A stretch of 64,000 nucleotides of DNA from an uncultured Flavobacteriaceae bacterium (GTDB taxonomy: Bacteria > Bacteroidota > Bacteroidia > Flavobacteriales > Flavobacteriaceae), in contig CAJWLL010000006.1 in NCBI GenBank assembly GCA_913043275.1, positions 1 to 64,000 of the forward strand, read 5' to 3'. The translations under genes and the position numbers were made by a program. The notes below the pieces were generated by a model that was not told where the DNA came from, did no database searches, and saw only the letters and a program-made list of their open reading frames with translations. Position 1 is the stretch's first letter; each line of letters begins with the position of its first letter. This document shows positions 62,295-64,000 of this stretch, piece by piece.

Positions 62295-62605
62295 AAAGAG
62301 AAAACTTTTTCTAGGTTCAACTGTTTTGGTGAATTGTCGGGATGGGTTTTCATCAAGTCGCTCATAAATTCCCACCATTTTTGTACTATGGGATTTTCAC
62401 CCAGTGATTGAGAATCACTTCCATTGGTTTCTTGAAATGCGAAAAGACAGTTGGTTTCAGTATCGTGGTAAATGTGATAAGTCTTGACTCCCGTTTCTTT
62501 GAGCAGTTTTTTTAACTCCGGCCAAATTCTTTCGTGACGTTTTTTATATTCCTCCACCGAATTAGGTTTTAAATACATTTTAAAGGCCAGTTGATTCAAT
62601 TCCAT
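62291..62605 (-). CDS. rhaM: L-rhamnose mutarotase
   Basis: MELNQLAFKMYLKPNSVEEYKKRHERIWPELKKLLKETGVKTYHIYHDTETNCLFAFQE; stop overlaps the downstream sulfatase start (ATGA). Confidence 0.9.
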   Translation of the reverse strand: MELNQLAFKMYLKPNSVEEYKKRHERIWPELKKLLKETGVKTYHIYHDTETNCLFAFQETNGSDSQSLGENPIVQKWWEFMSDLMKTHPDNSPKQLNLEKVFSL

Positions 62606-62624
62606 TCCATTAATAATTTTATTT

Positions 62625-64000
62625 TCAATCCAATGGTTGCCACCACTCTTCAATTTGGCGACTCATTTTTGCTACTATTTCAGGGTGCTTTTCAGCCAAA
62701 TTTATTTTTTCTTCGGGGTCCTGCTCCAAGTCAAATAATTGAATCTGGTTAGAATAAAACCCATAGTAATTTGCTTGAGGATCTATAAAATCTCTAATAA
62801 CCAAATCCGAGTTAGGCATCATCAACTTCCATTTTTGACTCAAGGCAACTTTGTACAAAACTGTCTCAGTTGGTTTTTCTACATTCAAAATATCGTGATT
62901 ATAGCATTCAATAAAAAGGGTTTCCCTTTCATTCAATTTTTCTTTGTCCAGTACATTGATCCCAGGCAGTTTTTCATCAGTCACGTTTAAAAAGCTCAAT
63001 ACGGTAGGAACTAAATCAATATTACTGACTAATGTCGAACGATTCATTTCAGGTTTGATAACTCCGGGATGTTTGAACATTATTGGAGTTCGTATACCTC
63101 CTTCGTGCGGGGCTCTTTTAGAACGGGGGGCATATCGATTGTGTTTCTTGGATTGAATCCAACCGTTGTCTGTGGTGTAAACAACCAAGGTGTTTTCATC
63201 CAAGGATTTTTCTTTTAAGTAGTTTGTCAAATCTCCAACCGTCTGATCCAACCATCCACACATGGCCCAGTATTTGGCAACACTTTCATTGGGAGCTACT
63301 TTGATGTATTTGTCCAATAGGGCATCAGGAGGGTTATGGGGAGTATGAGGTAAAAAAGGCGCATACCAAACAAAAAATGGAACATTGTCTTTTTGAGTTT
63401 GATCTATAAAATTAAAGATGGGATCCAATCCCTCACGACCAATTTTTAGCCCTTCATCTCCATGCCTTCCTTTTCTTTTGTAATCGCCGTGAGTCATGCC
63501 ATCATCAAACTTTCCCTCTTCCCATGACCCAAGCCACCATTTTCCTGATTGAAAAGATCGATATCCCTTTCTTTTCAGATAATCTGTCAAAAGTTTGTTT
63601 TTATAAAACTTCTCCTTAATCATATTAAAAAGATCATTTCGTTCTTTACTGTATAGGTAATTGACAGGTTTTTTCTTAATAGATTTTTTCGGTTGGACTT
63701 TTTGATAACCATTTTTTATCCACCTACTTCCATCCCGATTTGAGTTTCCTGCATCATTTCCTGTTTGAGAATGTTGAAAAGCATATTTGCCAGTAATGAT
63801 ACTTGCCAAAGAGGGGCCACAGAGAGGACTTGTCACATACCCCCTGGTGTAAGTAGCGGATTCCTTTGCCAATTGATCTATATTAGGGGTTTTAATGTGG
63901 GGATGCCCCATAAAACTATAATCCCCCCATGCCTGGTCATCGGAAAGAATAAAAATTATATTGGGTTGTTTCTTTTCTGCAGGCTTTTGTTGTGAAGGGT
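62625..64000 (-). CDS. Sulfatase (S1 family), N-terminus beyond the window end
   Basis: Frame stays open upstream of 63911 and encodes KKQPNIIFILSDDQAWGDYSFMGHPHIKTPNIDQL. Site region SPLCGPSLASIITGKY; VYTTDNGW; APHEGGIRTPIMFKHPG. Confidence 0.9.
   Translation of the reverse strand, partial: PSQQKPAEKKQPNIIFILSDDQAWGDYSFMGHPHIKTPNIDQLAKESATYTRGYVTSPLCGPSLASIITGKYAFQHSQTGNDAGNSNRDGSRWIKNGYQKVQPKKSIKKKPVNYLYSKERNDLFNMIKEKFYKNKLLTDYLKRKGYRSFQSGKWWLGSWEEGKFDDGMTHGDYKRKGRHGDEGLKIGREGLDPIFNFIDQTQKDNVPFFVWYAPFLPHTPHNPPDALLDKYIKVAPNESVAKYWAMCGWLDQTVGDLTNYLKEKSLDENTLVVYTTDNGWIQSKKHNRYAPRSKRAPHEGGIRTPIMFKHPGVIKPEMNRSTLVSNIDLVPTVLSFLNVTDEKLPGINVLDKEKLNERETLFIECYNHDILNVEKPTETVLYKVALSQKWKLMMPNSDLVIRDFIDPQANYYGFYSNQIQLFDLEQDPEEKINLAEKHPEIVAKMSRQIEEWWQPLD

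Noticed and set aside
63765-63995. ORF-track + strand ORF at the right edge, and the 63911 start for the sulfatase
   Set aside because: The minus frame is open to the window end and encodes the conserved PNIIFILSDDQAWGDYSFMG sulfatase N-terminus, so the 63911 Met is internal and the + ORF is antisense noise.

Overview
Low-GC chromosomal window from a Bacteroidota member, most likely a marine Flavobacteriia; this is judged from gene content only, with no database search. The left ~48 kb is mostly conserved core genome. It holds a truncated tRNA-Phe, coaX, an lptC region, a SurA/PpiD-like PPIase, HMG-CoA reductase with a GYDIA-type GHMP kinase, lpxB, surE, a C-terminal processing protease, mreBCD-mrdA-rodA, purH, groESL, secG, lptE, a sigma-54 activator, miaB, topA, the T9SS/gliding core gldKLMN, an ABC-F protein and trxB. 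Two accessory blocks stand out. The first, at 24.9-28.7 kb, is a compact Cys-rich presumptive heavy-metal locus: an HMA-MauE-like fusion, an HYC_CC_PP-like protein, a TonB-dependent receptor with a CC pair in its plug region, and an HMA protein with a C-terminal CC. The second, at 48-64 kb, is a rhamnose / sulfated-rhamnoside utilisation locus: SLC13 transporter, enolase-superfamily enzyme, FMN lactate-type dehydrogenase, NCS1-type transporter, RhaEW-like aldolase-dehydrogenase, rhamnose isomerase, kinase, GH78, sulfatase, RhaM, and a second sulfatase running off the window. The best leads are: (i) an arginase/formimidoylglutamase-fold protein between topA and gldK whose metal-ligand motifs look degraded, with a perfect 12-bp hairpin plus T-tract inside its coding sequence; (ii) the Cys-rich metal locus; (iii) a sulfatase whose CxPSR maturation motif reads CGPSL. 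No CRISPR array, transposase, integrase or recognisable defence system was seen.
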